A DNA stretch of 64,000 nucleotides from Tolypothrix sp. PCC 7712. Lineage in GTDB: Bacteria > Cyanobacteriota > Cyanobacteriia > Cyanobacteriales > Nostocaceae. This document shows positions 38,782-47,438 of this stretch, piece after piece; position 1 is the first letter of the stretch; the number at the start of each line of letters is the position of its first letter. Position numbers and translations under genes: made by a program. Where the stretch lies: the NCBI RefSeq assembly GCF_025860405.1, contig NZ_CP063785.1, positions 2,666,001 to 2,730,000 on the forward strand, in the 5' to 3' direction. The notes under the pieces were generated by a model. That model was given only the letters and a program-made list of their open reading frames with translations, was not told the DNA's origin and did no database searches.

Positions 38782-38988
38782 TTAACTGGTGGTATTTGGT
38801 TCATCCCAACCACCAGTACCAGATCCACTACCAGTACCAGATCCACTACCAAATCCACTCCCATCACCCCAACCACCTACAACTATTTCAGCTTCTTGAT
38901 CACTGAGTTGGCTCAATTCAAATAGCTGGATCGTTTTGCTATTTTCTTGATTGTATGGGTAATTATTTTTGGGAAATTTTGCCTTCAT
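38782..38988 (-). CDS. Double-glycine-leader peptide with Gly/Ser core (peptide 1)
   Basis: 68 residues. The leader ends ELSQLSDQEAEIVVGG, matching the bacteriocin-type double-glycine rule (LSxxExxxVxGG). The core is WGDGSGFGSGSGTGSGSGTG followed by GWDEPNTTS: no Cys, almost only Gly, Ser and Thr with tryptophans at both ends. An AAAGA ribosome site precedes the ATG. The leader is strongly similar to that of the gene at 39127, so the two form a family. Export and cleavage by a C39-peptidase ABC transporter is expected; one is encoded at 14115. The function of the core is unknown. Confidence 0.75.
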   Translation of the reverse strand: MKAKFPKNNYPYNQENSKTIQLFELSQLSDQEAEIVVGGWGDGSGFGSGSGTGSGSGTGGWDEPNTTS

Positions 38989-39126
38989 ATTATTCTTTAA
39001 AATTTCTAGTATTTTGCTGATGATTTATAGTCTAAATTTCTTTGATTTTTCAATGCATATTTTGTTTTTAACTAAGATTAGTTGACAATCTTACTCTGGT
39101 GACCTTATAAGATAACAGGATAAATA

Positions 39127-39396
39127 TTACCAACCACCAGAACCACCACTACCACCAGAACCACCGCTACCACCAGAACCACCACTACCACCAGAACCAC
39201 CGCTGCTCCAAGCTAGTGATGTTTCGCCTATATTTGATTCGGGAACAATGGAGATGCTAACTTGTATGCTGACAATCTCTGTACCGCCTACTACTAATTC
39301 CAATTCTTCGTCGCTAAGTTCAGTCAGTTCTACTAGTTGCATAATTTTGCTATTTTCCTTTGCTTTTATAGAATTATCTGGCATTAAGGTCTTCAT
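39127..39396 (-). CDS. Double-glycine-leader peptide with GGS-repeat core (peptide 2)
   Basis: 89 residues. The leader ends ELTELSDEELELVVGG; ENSK..QL.EL..LSD.E.E.VVGG is shared with peptide 1. The core has a beta-like stretch (IVSIQVSISIVPESN), then seven GGS units ending in GGW. The repeat is encoded by nearly identical 9/18-base units (ccaccactaccaccagaa), which can change in number by slippage. It lies 138 bases upstream of peptide 1 on the same strand. Likely secreted by a C39 ABC transporter; role unknown (bacteriocin, adhesion or signalling are all open). Confidence 0.75.
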   Translation of the reverse strand: MKTLMPDNSIKAKENSKIMQLVELTELSDEELELVVGGTEIVSIQVSISIVPESNIGETSLAWSSGGSGGSGGSGGSGGSGGSGGSGGW

Positions 39397-39927
39397 AAAT
39401 AGGTTGTCTATATTGATAAATATATTTATATATTAACGATATTCTTGTGTAAGAAACACTCTTAAGTAACTTATTTTTGTAATTTTAATATTCAAGGTGA
39501 CTTTTATAAAAACTATTTATTGATGCCGTATAAATACTTTGCTTTAGATTTTTATGTCAGATTTTTTCTGATATAAAAAACAAAGCATAGGAGTATTTAA
39601 AGATAGTTAACAGTATTTTTGCGTAACTGTTTAGAGCAACTTTATCTAAATTAAATAGTGAAAACTCGCATTTAAGTCAAAATATCTATAGGATTCATTG
39701 AAAGCGGCGGGAAACTCCATCCCCTTGTGGGTGGAGAGGGACAGCCGCCCCGCCGCTTGGGGCATTGGGCATTGGTAATTTCTTCGCCATGCCCCATGCC
39801 CATACCATCTGTCGCATTCTTTTTTTAAATTGGTATAACTTGGCAAAGCAGCAATTATATTTTCGTAATCCGACAAACCACTCAAGTAAAATAGCTGTAC
39901 TTACCATTCTCTTAATGTTCTTATTTG
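39397..39927. other. Intergenic region upstream of GG peptides and PPTase
   Basis: 39397-39690 is very AT-rich and should carry the promoter of the leftward peptide genes. 39700-39800 is the family F repeat. 39805-39838 (ctgtcgcattctttttttaa) is a family E right end. No gene is supported. Confidence 0.5.
39700..39800. repeat. Family F dispersed repeat, copy 1
   Basis: gaaagcggcgggaaactcca ... cgccgcttggggcattgggc, an inverted repeat (AAGCGGCGG / CCGCCGCTT) with an internal actccatccccttgtgggtgg hairpin and a GGGCATT heptamer tail. The same string is at 59906-59990. Confidence 0.7.
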
Positions 39928-40662
39928 ATGAACAATCCTCAGTATTTATGGTTACCATCGCCCAGAGAAGTAACTTTGTCACCAAATGAGGTTCATGTTT
40001 GGTGTATAAATCTTGACAAATCAGTAGAGGAGTTGCAATATTTAGCAACAATCCTCTCTAGCGATGAATTTGCTCGTGCTGAAAGATTTTATTTTCCAGA
40101 ACATCGCCAACGTTTTATTGCTGGTCGTGGTAGCTTGCGGACTATATTAAGTTGTTATTTGGGAATTTCTCCCCAAGAAGTGCAGTTTGATTATGAACCT
40201 CGTGGTAAACCACTATTGGCAAGTAAATTTTCTTACAGTGGATTGACGTTTAATTTATCGCACTCCCAAAATTTAGCTTTGTGTGCAGTTAGTCAAAATC
40301 GCCAAATCGGGATAGACCTAGAATATATTCGCCCCATGTCGGATTTGGAATCTCTGGCTCAACGGTTCTTTTTACCAGGAGAATATGATCTAGTGCGATC
40401 GCTATCTCCAGAGCAACAATCTTCAGTATTTTTTCGTTATTGGACTTGTAAAGAAGCTTACTTAAAAGCCACAGGCGAGGGCATAGCGCAGTTAGAGCAA
40501 ATTGAAATTTCCCTCACGCCTACAGCATCAGCTAAGTTACAGACAGTAACAGGCTGGAGTTTACTAGAAATACCCGCTGCTGACAATTATGCAGCTGCTG
40601 TAGTTGTAGCTGGTGTTGGCTGGGATTTGAAATGCTGGCAATATAGAGAAGTTAAGGATTAG
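39928..40662 (+). CDS. 4'-phosphopantetheinyl transferase, Sfp/HetI type
   Basis: Activates carrier proteins of fatty-acid, polyketide or non-ribosomal peptide synthases by adding the CoA phosphopantetheine arm. 244 residues, two pseudo-repeats. Family motifs: RFIAGRGSLRTIL, GKPLLASKF, FNLSHSQNLALCAV, metal-binding IGIDLEYIRP (Asp and Glu) and RYWTCKEAYLKATGEG. ATG 39928 directly follows a TTG at 39925. Cyanobacteria usually have a single such enzyme (HetI in Anabaena), but neither hglB nor hetN is beside it here, so I do not assign the symbol. Confidence 0.92.
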   Translation: MNNPQYLWLPSPREVTLSPNEVHVWCINLDKSVEELQYLATILSSDEFARAERFYFPEHRQRFIAGRGSLRTILSCYLGISPQEVQFDYEPRGKPLLASKFSYSGLTFNLSHSQNLALCAVSQNRQIGIDLEYIRPMSDLESLAQRFFLPGEYDLVRSLSPEQQSSVFFRYWTCKEAYLKATGEGIAQLEQIEISLTPTASAKLQTVTGWSLLEIPAADNYAAAVVVAGVGWDLKCWQYREVKD

Positions 40663-40917
40663 GGATTGGGGAGACAAAGGAGCAAAGAATTTTAAATTCT
40701 GTGTTACACATCGATTATTTTTAATAACGTACATCTGTATCTTTATCCCTATATTTACAGCTTTTTCAAGTAGATAAATAACATAGATATAGACACAACA
40801 ATGTTGTGCCTATATCGATTATGTTTCCTTTTCTTAATTGTTGGCAGAAATTTGGGAGTTAGTTCCACTTTCAAAGAAAGTGAGATTTACTTAACTTGCT
40901 GAATTGACAATTTGGTT

Positions 40918-42873
40918 CTAGAAAATGAAATTCTTCGCAGTCAGATTATTACTGGAAACGTTACCCAGTGTCAACAATTTCTGGAATTGATTGGGAGTGC
41001 TATCACCACCTGCATTCACACTCACAACCGTATTAGAACCAATTTGCTCTTTTTTCACATAACTACTGAAAGGATTAGAACTCTTAAAATTGGTGCCTTC
41101 AATAATTTTGTTGAGGTCAATTATATCTGCTCCAGAATCAAAATATTGAATCCAATCGCCTTTTTCTGCAATATTTTGATAGACAAATCTGTCCTTACCT
41201 CCTGAGCCATGTAAGATATCACTACCTTTACCACCAATCAAAATATCATCACCTTCACCAGCTTGGAGGATATCGTTACTATCACCTCCTTTAAGGGTAT
41301 CGTTACCATCACCCCCTTGGAGAATGTTGCTAGTTGCAATACCTTGGAGAGTGTCAGCTCCTCTAGTCCCACGCATGAGATTAGGCCCGGACATAGTTGT
41401 GTTCATAGCAGTTGCATTCAACTGGCTAGATATCTCGAAAGCACCAACATCTACTTTGCTATCTCGCGCCATCCCGCGTGCGTCAATGGTGGGTATACCA
41501 GCACCTACTTTACCAGTATTAATAGCGGGGCTACCAGCTAGAAGAGGATGAACTAGCATACCTCCGATATTTTGTAAGGTGCCAACCAGAGGATCAACTA
41601 TCCGACTACCGGAAACAACTCGACGACCTTGTTGAGGTGCTGGAAATTCAATGTTTCCACCCCCATCTTTGAGTTGATAGCCTACTTGTTTTTGTGATGC
41701 ATCACCAGCATTATTGTTAGCAACGATGGAATTAGTAAGGGTGACAGCAGCAGATGGATCGCCAATCCAAACTGCCCCACAAGCGCGTCCGGCGGAGTTA
41801 TTTACAATAGTGGAATTCGTAATGTTGACGGGGGCAGTTTTATCGGTATTGACAAACAGTGCGCCACCAGCATCCTTAGTCACCTTATTCGTGGAAAAGG
41901 TACTGTTAATAAAATCTTTCTTTCCGCCACCATCTAACCATACAGCCCCTCCTTGTTGCTCGGATATATTATTGGCAAATGTAACGTTACGGACTGTAAG
42001 ATTGTTATTTGCTCGTAATGCGCCTCCGCGAGCAACACCTTTGCTATCTAAGCTGGCTGTGTTACCTACAACAGTGCAGTTTTCCAAAAGCATCTTGTCT
42101 GCACCGTAACTATAGAGGAAGAGTGCGCCGCCTTCTCCTTTAGTTTTATTGCCTTCAAATCGACTATTGCGAATGGCGATCGCACCACCCACAGGAGTAC
42201 CTGGCCCGACTGGATCGCATCCATCAGTAAAGACTGCACCACCACCAGTACCACCAGCTGAACTGTTATTTTGGAAGAGTGATTTGTCTATAGTTAATCC
42301 CCCTAAGAGGCTATAAATTGCACCACCATTAACACCTTTGTTATTGGTAAATTTACAACCTTTAACAGTTAGATCACCAGAACCTCTGGTGGCGATCGCT
42401 CCACTACTAAAGCCAGATTTCGTTAAAGTACCATCATTGCTGTCAAAGGTGCTGTTAGTGACTACGCCTTTACCGCTATACCCGATATTGATGGCTCCGC
42501 CTTCACCACCGCGATTGTAGTTAAATTTACAGTTATCAACTGTTATGCTGCCATAGTCAACAACTTTCACAGCCCCACCTTTTTCGGTTGAGTAGCCGTT
42601 GGTAATGCTGAGGTTCCGCAGCGTAGCATTGATATGTCTGCCAACTTCAAATACTCTTGTGGCATTATTGCCGCTAATTTTTAAATTTGCTGCGCCTGCA
42701 CCATCAATTGTCAAATTCTTTGTAATGTTCAGTTGCCCACTTGTAAGTGTAATTGTTTTGTTAGCAAGAGTAGAGGCAAACTTGATAGTGTCACCTGCTT
42801 GTGCAGAGGCGATCGCAGATCGTAAAGAACCTGCTCCATTATCGGCAGTTGAAGTTACGTTAATAATAGCCAT
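40918..42873 (-). CDS. Secreted beta-helix protein with C-terminal RTX-like calcium repeats
   Basis: 651 residues. The N-terminal VTSTADNGAGSLRSAIASAQ starts a Pmp-like right-handed beta-helix (GGAVWLDGGGKKDFINSTFS, GGALFVNTDKTAPVNITNST). Near the C-terminus is a short run of nonapeptide calcium-binding repeats (LQGGDGNDTLKGGDSNDIL, GGKGSDILHGSGGKDRF). There is no Sec signal; the C-terminal repeats suggest type I secretion. The ATG at 42873 is chosen because AAGGGA lies 9 bases upstream; the frame continues to a TTG at 42897. Role: extracellular or cell-surface matrix protein, substrate unknown. Confidence 0.88.
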   Translation of the reverse strand: MAIINVTSTADNGAGSLRSAIASAQAGDTIKFASTLANKTITLTSGQLNITKNLTIDGAGAANLKISGNNATRVFEVGRHINATLRNLSITNGYSTEKGGAVKVVDYGSITVDNCKFNYNRGGEGGAINIGYSGKGVVTNSTFDSNDGTLTKSGFSSGAIATRGSGDLTVKGCKFTNNKGVNGGAIYSLLGGLTIDKSLFQNNSSAGGTGGGAVFTDGCDPVGPGTPVGGAIAIRNSRFEGNKTKGEGGALFLYSYGADKMLLENCTVVGNTASLDSKGVARGGALRANNNLTVRNVTFANNISEQQGGAVWLDGGGKKDFINSTFSTNKVTKDAGGALFVNTDKTAPVNITNSTIVNNSAGRACGAVWIGDPSAAVTLTNSIVANNNAGDASQKQVGYQLKDGGGNIEFPAPQQGRRVVSGSRIVDPLVGTLQNIGGMLVHPLLAGSPAINTGKVGAGIPTIDARGMARDSKVDVGAFEISSQLNATAMNTTMSGPNLMRGTRGADTLQGIATSNILQGGDGNDTLKGGDSNDILQAGEGDDILIGGKGSDILHGSGGKDRFVYQNIAEKGDWIQYFDSGADIIDLNKIIEGTNFKSSNPFSSYVKKEQIGSNTVVSVNAGGDSTPNQFQKLLTLGNVSSNNLTAKNFIF

Positions 42874-43597
42874 GCTTTGAATTCCCTTATAGAACAACGG
42901 TTTTTCATCGACTGTTTTGAGAAAATCACCACTAAGCAGTGATTTATCAAAAGTCGATTCATCGTTTCACACGATGGGATTCAGAGCACCCTGTTTTGTA
43001 GATATCTTCGAGCTAAATTTTAAACTCCAAATAGTTGGAAATATTTAGCTCATATTGACTGAAAATTTGCTAACATCACCAATTTTCCCTGATTTACAGA
43101 TGCTGCAATTGATCCTTGTGTTGATTTAGTTGATTCCACAGGATTAGCTTTCTGCACATTTTATAACTTCACCCAAACTTTTATCGCTATGATAAAATTA
43201 CGTAGATTTCAGTTACCGAAGTAACTTTATCTATTTTCTTTTGTCCAGCCAAATTTACTTAGACGATGTTACACAATTTGTCTTCTTTATGCAACCTTTA
43301 TAAAAAAATAATCTGATATTTTTATCACCGAATTGCAGATTTATAGGCTATTTAGAGCAAATTAAAGAATAACTATGTAAGAGTGAATAAAAATTAGTAG
43401 AATATCTCAAAACGAGGAATTAGTGATGTCTACACTATTTAGGTTGCCAAAAATGTTGGTTGCGATCGCCACTCTCTGCTTAAACAAATATTGATGTAGA
43501 GTAACGTATTATTATACATCATATTCACATAGATTACCGCTTTACTGACATACTGATAATTAAAACGATAATTCTTCTACCTCAGCCTGAGATATTG
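42874..43597. other. Gene-poor stretch upstream of the beta-helix gene
   Basis: AT-rich. The left part should hold the promoter of the beta-helix gene. The only candidate frame is the 22-codon one at 43426. A weak hairpin (aaaatcaccactaagcagtgatttatcaa) is at 42923-42950. Confidence 0.45.
43426..43494 (+). pseudogene. Possible N-terminal remnant of an exported protein
   Basis: 22 codons, MSTLFRLPKMLVAIATLCLN then KY and stop, preceded by gaggaat at a suitable distance. It looks like the start of a signal peptide (basic n-region, hydrophobic h-region), then breaks off. It could be the 5' end of a decayed gene; chance is not excluded. Confidence 0.3.
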
Positions 43598-44491
43598 TTA
43601 ATTGTGGTGCATAAGTTCCAGATAAATATGCTCTAAACGTACAGGCTGACGGGCTATAGAATCAATGGCTATCCCCTCGAAGCGTGCAATAATTTCCTTT
43701 AATTCCAAAGGTTCAGGTAACCAAAAGGCTAAATCGTTACCATAACGCCGATGAGTGAAACCATATTTTTCGGCGCGTGCGATCGCTTGTGCTTCAAACT
43801 CAGTCTGCATTAACACAATTTCTTGGGCTGGAATCAATGTACGTAATTCTGCTAAACTACCCTCAGCCAAGATTCGGCCATTTTTCATAATTCCAATTCT
43901 CTGGCAAAGACGTTCTGCTTCATCTAATAAATGAGTTGTGAGCAAAACTGTAATTCCTTGATTTTTGAGTTGGCGGATTAATTCCCAAACTTCATATCTG
44001 GATTCAATATCTAAGCCTGTAGTCGGTTCATCCAGAATCACTAGCTGTGGTTGATGTACTAAAGCGACTGCAATATTTAACCGCCTTTGCATTCCCCCGC
44101 TAAGTGTCTCTACAGGATATTTTGCTTTATCTAGTAAATTGACAGCTAACAGAGTTTCTCTAATTCTTTTATGGCGAGTTTCGCGGTTTAAACCGTAAAT
44201 ATCTCCAAAAAACTGGAGATTTTCTGCACAAGATAGGCTTTTGTAGAGTAAATTTTCTTGAGGTGCAACACCAATTATTCTTTTGGTCGCGGCGGAAATT
44301 GGCTGATGATTGATGGTAATATCACCACTGTCTGCATTCAATAAATTACAAATAATATTGATTGTTGTGGTTTTACCTGAACCATTGGCACCGATTAAAC
44401 CGTAAACTTCTCCTGGCTCAATATGCAAATTTAAATTGTGGAGAACCTGGTTTCTACCATAGGATTTATTTAAATTTTTAATAATTAACAT
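43598..44491 (-). CDS. ABC-2 type exporter, ATP-binding subunit
   Basis: 297 residues of the DrrA/CcmA-like class. Walker A GANGSGKTTTINI, Q-loop VAPQENLLYKSLS, signature LSGGMQRRLNIAVAL, Walker B LVILDEPTTGLD and H-loop TTHLLDEAERL. The C-terminal extension (RYGNDLAFWLPEPLELKEII) is typical of drug/lipid exporters of this class. It follows the permease gene by 9 bases; the two are one operon. Substrate unknown. Confidence 0.94.
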   Translation of the reverse strand: MLIIKNLNKSYGRNQVLHNLNLHIEPGEVYGLIGANGSGKTTTINIICNLLNADSGDITINHQPISAATKRIIGVAPQENLLYKSLSCAENLQFFGDIYGLNRETRHKRIRETLLAVNLLDKAKYPVETLSGGMQRRLNIAVALVHQPQLVILDEPTTGLDIESRYEVWELIRQLKNQGITVLLTTHLLDEAERLCQRIGIMKNGRILAEGSLAELRTLIPAQEIVLMQTEFEAQAIARAEKYGFTHRRYGNDLAFWLPEPLELKEIIARFEGIAIDSIARQPVRLEHIYLELMHHN

Positions 44492-44500
44492 TGTGATTTT

Positions 44501-45274
44501 TTATAATCGCCTTTCTACTATCAGCATCCGCCAATAAGATAGCCAGCCACCGACAATCACAATCATAGCAAAAACCAATAAAAACCAAAAGTGTGAGCCT
44601 ATATCACTAATTCCTTCGCCTTGAGATGAAACTCCTACGAGGGCTTCATTCATGTGATAAATAGGATTGAATTGAGCGATATTAATTAATGTGGGAGGAA
44701 ATAAAGCTGCTGGTAAAAATGCTCCACCAAGGATTAATAAAGGTACTCCAAAAGCTGCTACTAAAGAGTTAACATCTTCAATACGACGTGCTAATTGTGT
44801 ACCTAAAATAAAACCTAAACCCACATAAGCAATGATAGTTAATAAGATAATAATTAATCCTAATAAAATAGAACCTTTAAAAGTAGCGCCCCAAAATGCA
44901 GCAATAGTATAAATTAATATTGCCTGACCGATACCAATGCAACTATGGGCCAGAAAAATTCCTAAAAAGTAGGAAATTCCGCTTAAGGGAGCCAGAAACA
45001 GGCGTTTGATGGTTTTTTGTTCTCTTTCTGCAACAACAGTGGCGACAGTTCCACCCAAACAGCTAAAAAACATTGCTGCACCTACTAAAGTTGAGGGTGC
45101 AGCATATTCAAAAGCAGTATTGATGGGGAGTTTTGCCCGTTCTGCTAAAATAAATCCGCTCAGAATCAACACCGATATGGGGAATATACTCCAAAAAATT
45201 AAGCTGCGTCTGCGGCGCAATAGTTCAATTAGTATGCGTTGAGTTACAGCTATAATTTCACGCCAATATTTCAT
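44501..45274 (-). CDS. ABC-2 type exporter, permease subunit
   Basis: 257 residues with six predicted membrane helices (SLIFWSIFPISVLILSGFIL; LVGAAMFFSCLGGTVATVVA; GIFLAHSCIGIGQAILIYTI; LLGLIIILLTIIAYVGLGFI; a GVPLLILGGAFLPAALFP segment; a final FWLLVFAMIVIVGGWLSYW). ATG 45274 (MKYWREIIAVTQR) is chosen; the 29 codons upstream are translated repeat sequence. There is no good ribosome binding site before it: the sequence just upstream is a cctgttccctct tandem repeat. Confidence 0.9.
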   Translation of the reverse strand: MKYWREIIAVTQRILIELLRRRRSLIFWSIFPISVLILSGFILAERAKLPINTAFEYAAPSTLVGAAMFFSCLGGTVATVVAEREQKTIKRLFLAPLSGISYFLGIFLAHSCIGIGQAILIYTIAAFWGATFKGSILLGLIIILLTIIAYVGLGFILGTQLARRIEDVNSLVAAFGVPLLILGGAFLPAALFPPTLINIAQFNPIYHMNEALVGVSSQGEGISDIGSHFWFLLVFAMIVIVGGWLSYWRMLIVERRL

Positions 45275-45309
45275 AGGAGAGGGAACAGGGAACAGGGAAT
45301 AGGAAACAG

Positions 45310-45396
45310 TAACGCACCACATTCTATACTTTGCTTGGTGCGTTGCGCTACGCGACAACACACTACGTGAATTTTAAAAATTGAATATGAGTCTTA
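45310..45396. repeat. Family G element, truncated copy 3
   Basis: aacgcaccacattctatact, ggtgcgttgcgctacgcgac and the end aattgaatatgagtctta match the right half of the family G copies at 9721 and 46189. The left end is missing. It lies directly upstream of the permease gene. Confidence 0.65.
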
Positions 45397-45415
45397 AATA
45401 AGCTTATCAATATAT

Positions 45416-45446
45416 AACGCCAGCCTGATGACAAGCTGGCGTTTTA
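45416..45446. terminator. Hairpin terminator downstream of glsB-like gene 2
   Basis: AACGCCAGC, ten-base loop, GCTGGCGTT, followed by tttaaat on one side and atatattg on the other. It is about 80 bases past the stop codon of the gene at 45528 (minus strand). A family of similar gccagcctg strings occurs at 46059. Confidence 0.55.
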
Positions 45447-45527
45447 AATCTATTAAATTCAGGGACAAAAAATATATATAACTAAAATTCCCTGAAGTTT
45501 ACTAAAAAATTGGTGGGTAATTTACTT

Positions 45528-45800
45528 TTACAAAGCGCTGCGGCGAGTGAGTAAGTTCCACAAGAAAACTGCAACAATTGCGCCCAGAACAGCAACTATC
45601 ACACCTGTAATGCTGAGAGTGGGTGCGGCTAATGCTAGAGTTCCCGTACTGAAGAATACTCCTAGGCTACCACCAACAAATGCACCTATAATACCTAACA
45701 AAATTGTTCCTAGAATACCGCCGCCTTGATGACCTGGGTAGATAGCTTTAGCAATAGCTCCAGCAATTAGTCCTAAAACAATCCAAGCAAGAATGTTCAT
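45528..45800 (-). CDS. GlsB/YeaQ/YmgE-type small membrane protein, paralogue 2
   Basis: 90 residues: MNILAWIVLGLIAGAIAK, YPGHQGGGILGTILLGIIGA, then FVGGSLGVFFSTGTLAL and a helix ending NLLTRRSAL. The first 40 residues are nearly identical to the protein at 10521; the second half has diverged, mainly in the central loop. The role is the same general stress-linked membrane family, mechanism unknown. Its transcript would end at the hairpin at 45416. Confidence 0.9.
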   Translation of the reverse strand: MNILAWIVLGLIAGAIAKAIYPGHQGGGILGTILLGIIGAFVGGSLGVFFSTGTLALAAPTLSITGVIVAVLGAIVAVFLWNLLTRRSAL

Positions 45801-46455
45801 GGTTTGTAAGTTGATAAAAAACTTTTTGTTTTAACCTTTGTTGAGTTAAATCTAACACCTCAAACTTGGCAATCATATCTACCATCAGAATTAATTTATG
45901 TTAGCCTGAAGAAATAGCTCCATTTATAAATGTATATAACTTAATTACTGGCGTAGAAAGGAAACAGTAAATGGCTAGTACAACAAGGCAAAAGTAAAAA
46001 GAAAGAATACTTATACCACAAGCCTTTTAGCAATTACAGATGGTCTGTTTATTTACGCCAGCCTGTACTAGGTAAATATTTTAGTAAAAATAAATCGGTA
46101 CTCAAATACGGTACAAGTTACCGACTGACAACTCTACTGGCTGCCTAATGTTAAGCCTCAAAATTTCTCGGATAGCTGTTATCTATTACTATAGGACTCA
46201 GATTTGATTTCTGAAAAAATCTAAGTATATGTAGGGTGCGTTATCACGAAGTGATAACGCACCGTATTCTGAGCTTTGGTGCGTTGCGCTGCGCGACAAC
46301 ACACCCTACGTATTTGTTCAAGAATCAAATATGAATCCTATATCTCCTAAAAATCTATCAATATAAATAGCCGTAATTCATCCGCAAGATAGTTAACTAT
46401 ATATTGAATATGTATCTAAAATTTTATTCAAATACGCAGTTTATAGGAAAAAATT
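45801..46455. other. Gene-free stretch with family G MITE
   Basis: No gene apart from the MITE at 46189-46343. The left part holds the promoter of the leftward glsB-like gene, the right part that of the small membrane protein at 46456. Confidence 0.5.
46189..46343. mobile_element. MITE-like element, family G, copy 2
   Basis: Ends CTATAGGACTCAGATTTGAT and the complement of TATAGGATTCATATTTGAT. The interior has the perfect hairpin gtgcgttatcac-gaa-gtgataacgcac and gttgcgctgcgcgacaac. It is shorter than copy 1 (9721-9918) because the caccagttgctataacgg-type inner block is missing. Confidence 0.8.
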
Positions 46456-46611
46456 ATGATTGGTGTACTTTGGACTGTTGCAGTTGTACTATTTATCTTT
46501 TGGGCTTTAGGATTAGCATTGCATATTGCAGGTAATATAATTCATGTATTGTTACTTTTGGCAATTGCGATCGCAATATATAATTTCCTGAAATCACGCA
46601 CAGCTTTTTAG
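46456..46611 (+). CDS. Lmo0937-family small membrane protein
   Basis: 51 residues, MIGVLWTVAVVLFIFWALGL then ALHIAGNIIHVLLLLAIAIA and a basic tail (FLKSRTAF). Two membrane helices with the IxHxLL-type junction match the Lmo0937 family (about 50 residues) of stress-related small proteins. AGGAAA lies upstream of the ATG. Function unknown. Confidence 0.78.
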   Translation: MIGVLWTVAVVLFIFWALGLALHIAGNIIHVLLLLAIAIAIYNFLKSRTAF

Positions 46612-47090
46612 TCCTTTAGAGACAACTTATAATAAGTTTCGTAACATAGTTTGGTGCAATTACCGACTTACTCACATCAAAGTCTAAGCTTGGGAGATGG
46701 CTTGGACTTTTGATTTTTGACAGGCCTTATACCAGGATATTTAATTTAGGGCTTATCAGCTGATTCAGCCCCTAAAACCTGAGTAATTTTGTGAATCAAA
46801 ATTTCACTTAGAGTACTCCAAGTAAAAAAATGCTCAATTGTCATTGCGAATGGAGCAAAGCGGAATGAAGCAATCGCATAGACTCGCTCGTAGTTGCAAG
46901 ATTTTGCGATTGCTTCTCTGCGAGACGCTACGCGAACGCTACACTCCGTTTCGCTCGCAATGACAGGTTTTGGATCGTTTATTTTTTGGAACACTCTTAC
47001 ACTAAAAACAATAGAGACTGTATTGTACAGTCTCTAGAAAGTTGGAGGAATACGCAGAATTAATTTTTACCAAAATTAGCTTACAAATTA
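46612..47090. other. Intergenic region with family C repeat
   Basis: 46676-46722 contains an aagtctaagct / cttggactttt hairpin-like string, and 46839-46965 the family C repeat. The open frame through the repeat (VRVASRREAIAKS) is a known artefact of this repeat type and not a gene. Confidence 0.55.
46839..46965. repeat. Family C palindromic repeat, copy 2
   Basis: Begins TGTCATTGCG and ends CGCAATGACA, with gaagcaatcgca, gcgattgcttctctgcgag and acgctacgcgaacgc inside. Same family as 11116-11206, about 36 bases longer. Confidence 0.72.
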
Positions 47091-47438
47091 CTAATGTTGT
47101 GTATCTTGAGATGGCAATGCAGGTAATTGTAGCGATTTTTCCATATCAAATCGCTGTTCAATATTGCGAAGAAAATAGCCATCTACCATAGCAGCGCCTA
47201 AGAGTCTTCCTAATTCATCGCGGCTAGTGGTAATGAATGACTGATATCTATCATGAGGTAAATTACCTAACATTTCCACAATTGCACGTTGAATTAACTG
47301 TAATACTGCTGGGGAAGAAGGTTGAGACAGTTGAGCAACTGTTTCAGGGGACAAAGATTGCACGTATTGCCATAAATTATTTTGAGTATTTGCTTCAGAT
47401 TCAAAATAATCTGGTTGGCGGCGGGAAAGATTACTCAT
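47091..47438 (-). CDS. DUF760 family protein
   Basis: 115 residues. The block LWQYVQSLSPETVAQLSQ, IQRAIVEMLGNLPHDRYQ, TTSRDELGRLLGAAMVDGYF and LRNIEQRFDMEKSL is the conserved DUF760 domain found in cyanobacteria and chloroplast proteins. No membrane segment. The function is not established for the cyanobacterial members. Confidence 0.85.
   Translation of the reverse strand: MSNLSRRQPDYFESEANTQNNLWQYVQSLSPETVAQLSQPSSPAVLQLIQRAIVEMLGNLPHDRYQSFITTSRDELGRLLGAAMVDGYFLRNIEQRFDMEKSLQLPALPSQDTQH

Noticed and set aside
39695..40051. 118-codon minus frame upstream of the PPTase gene
   Set aside because: It overlaps the family F repeat and the PPTase start; no protein features.
46746..46994. 82-codon frame through the family C repeat
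   Set aside because: The VRVASRREAIAKS string is the usual false translation of this dispersed repeat.
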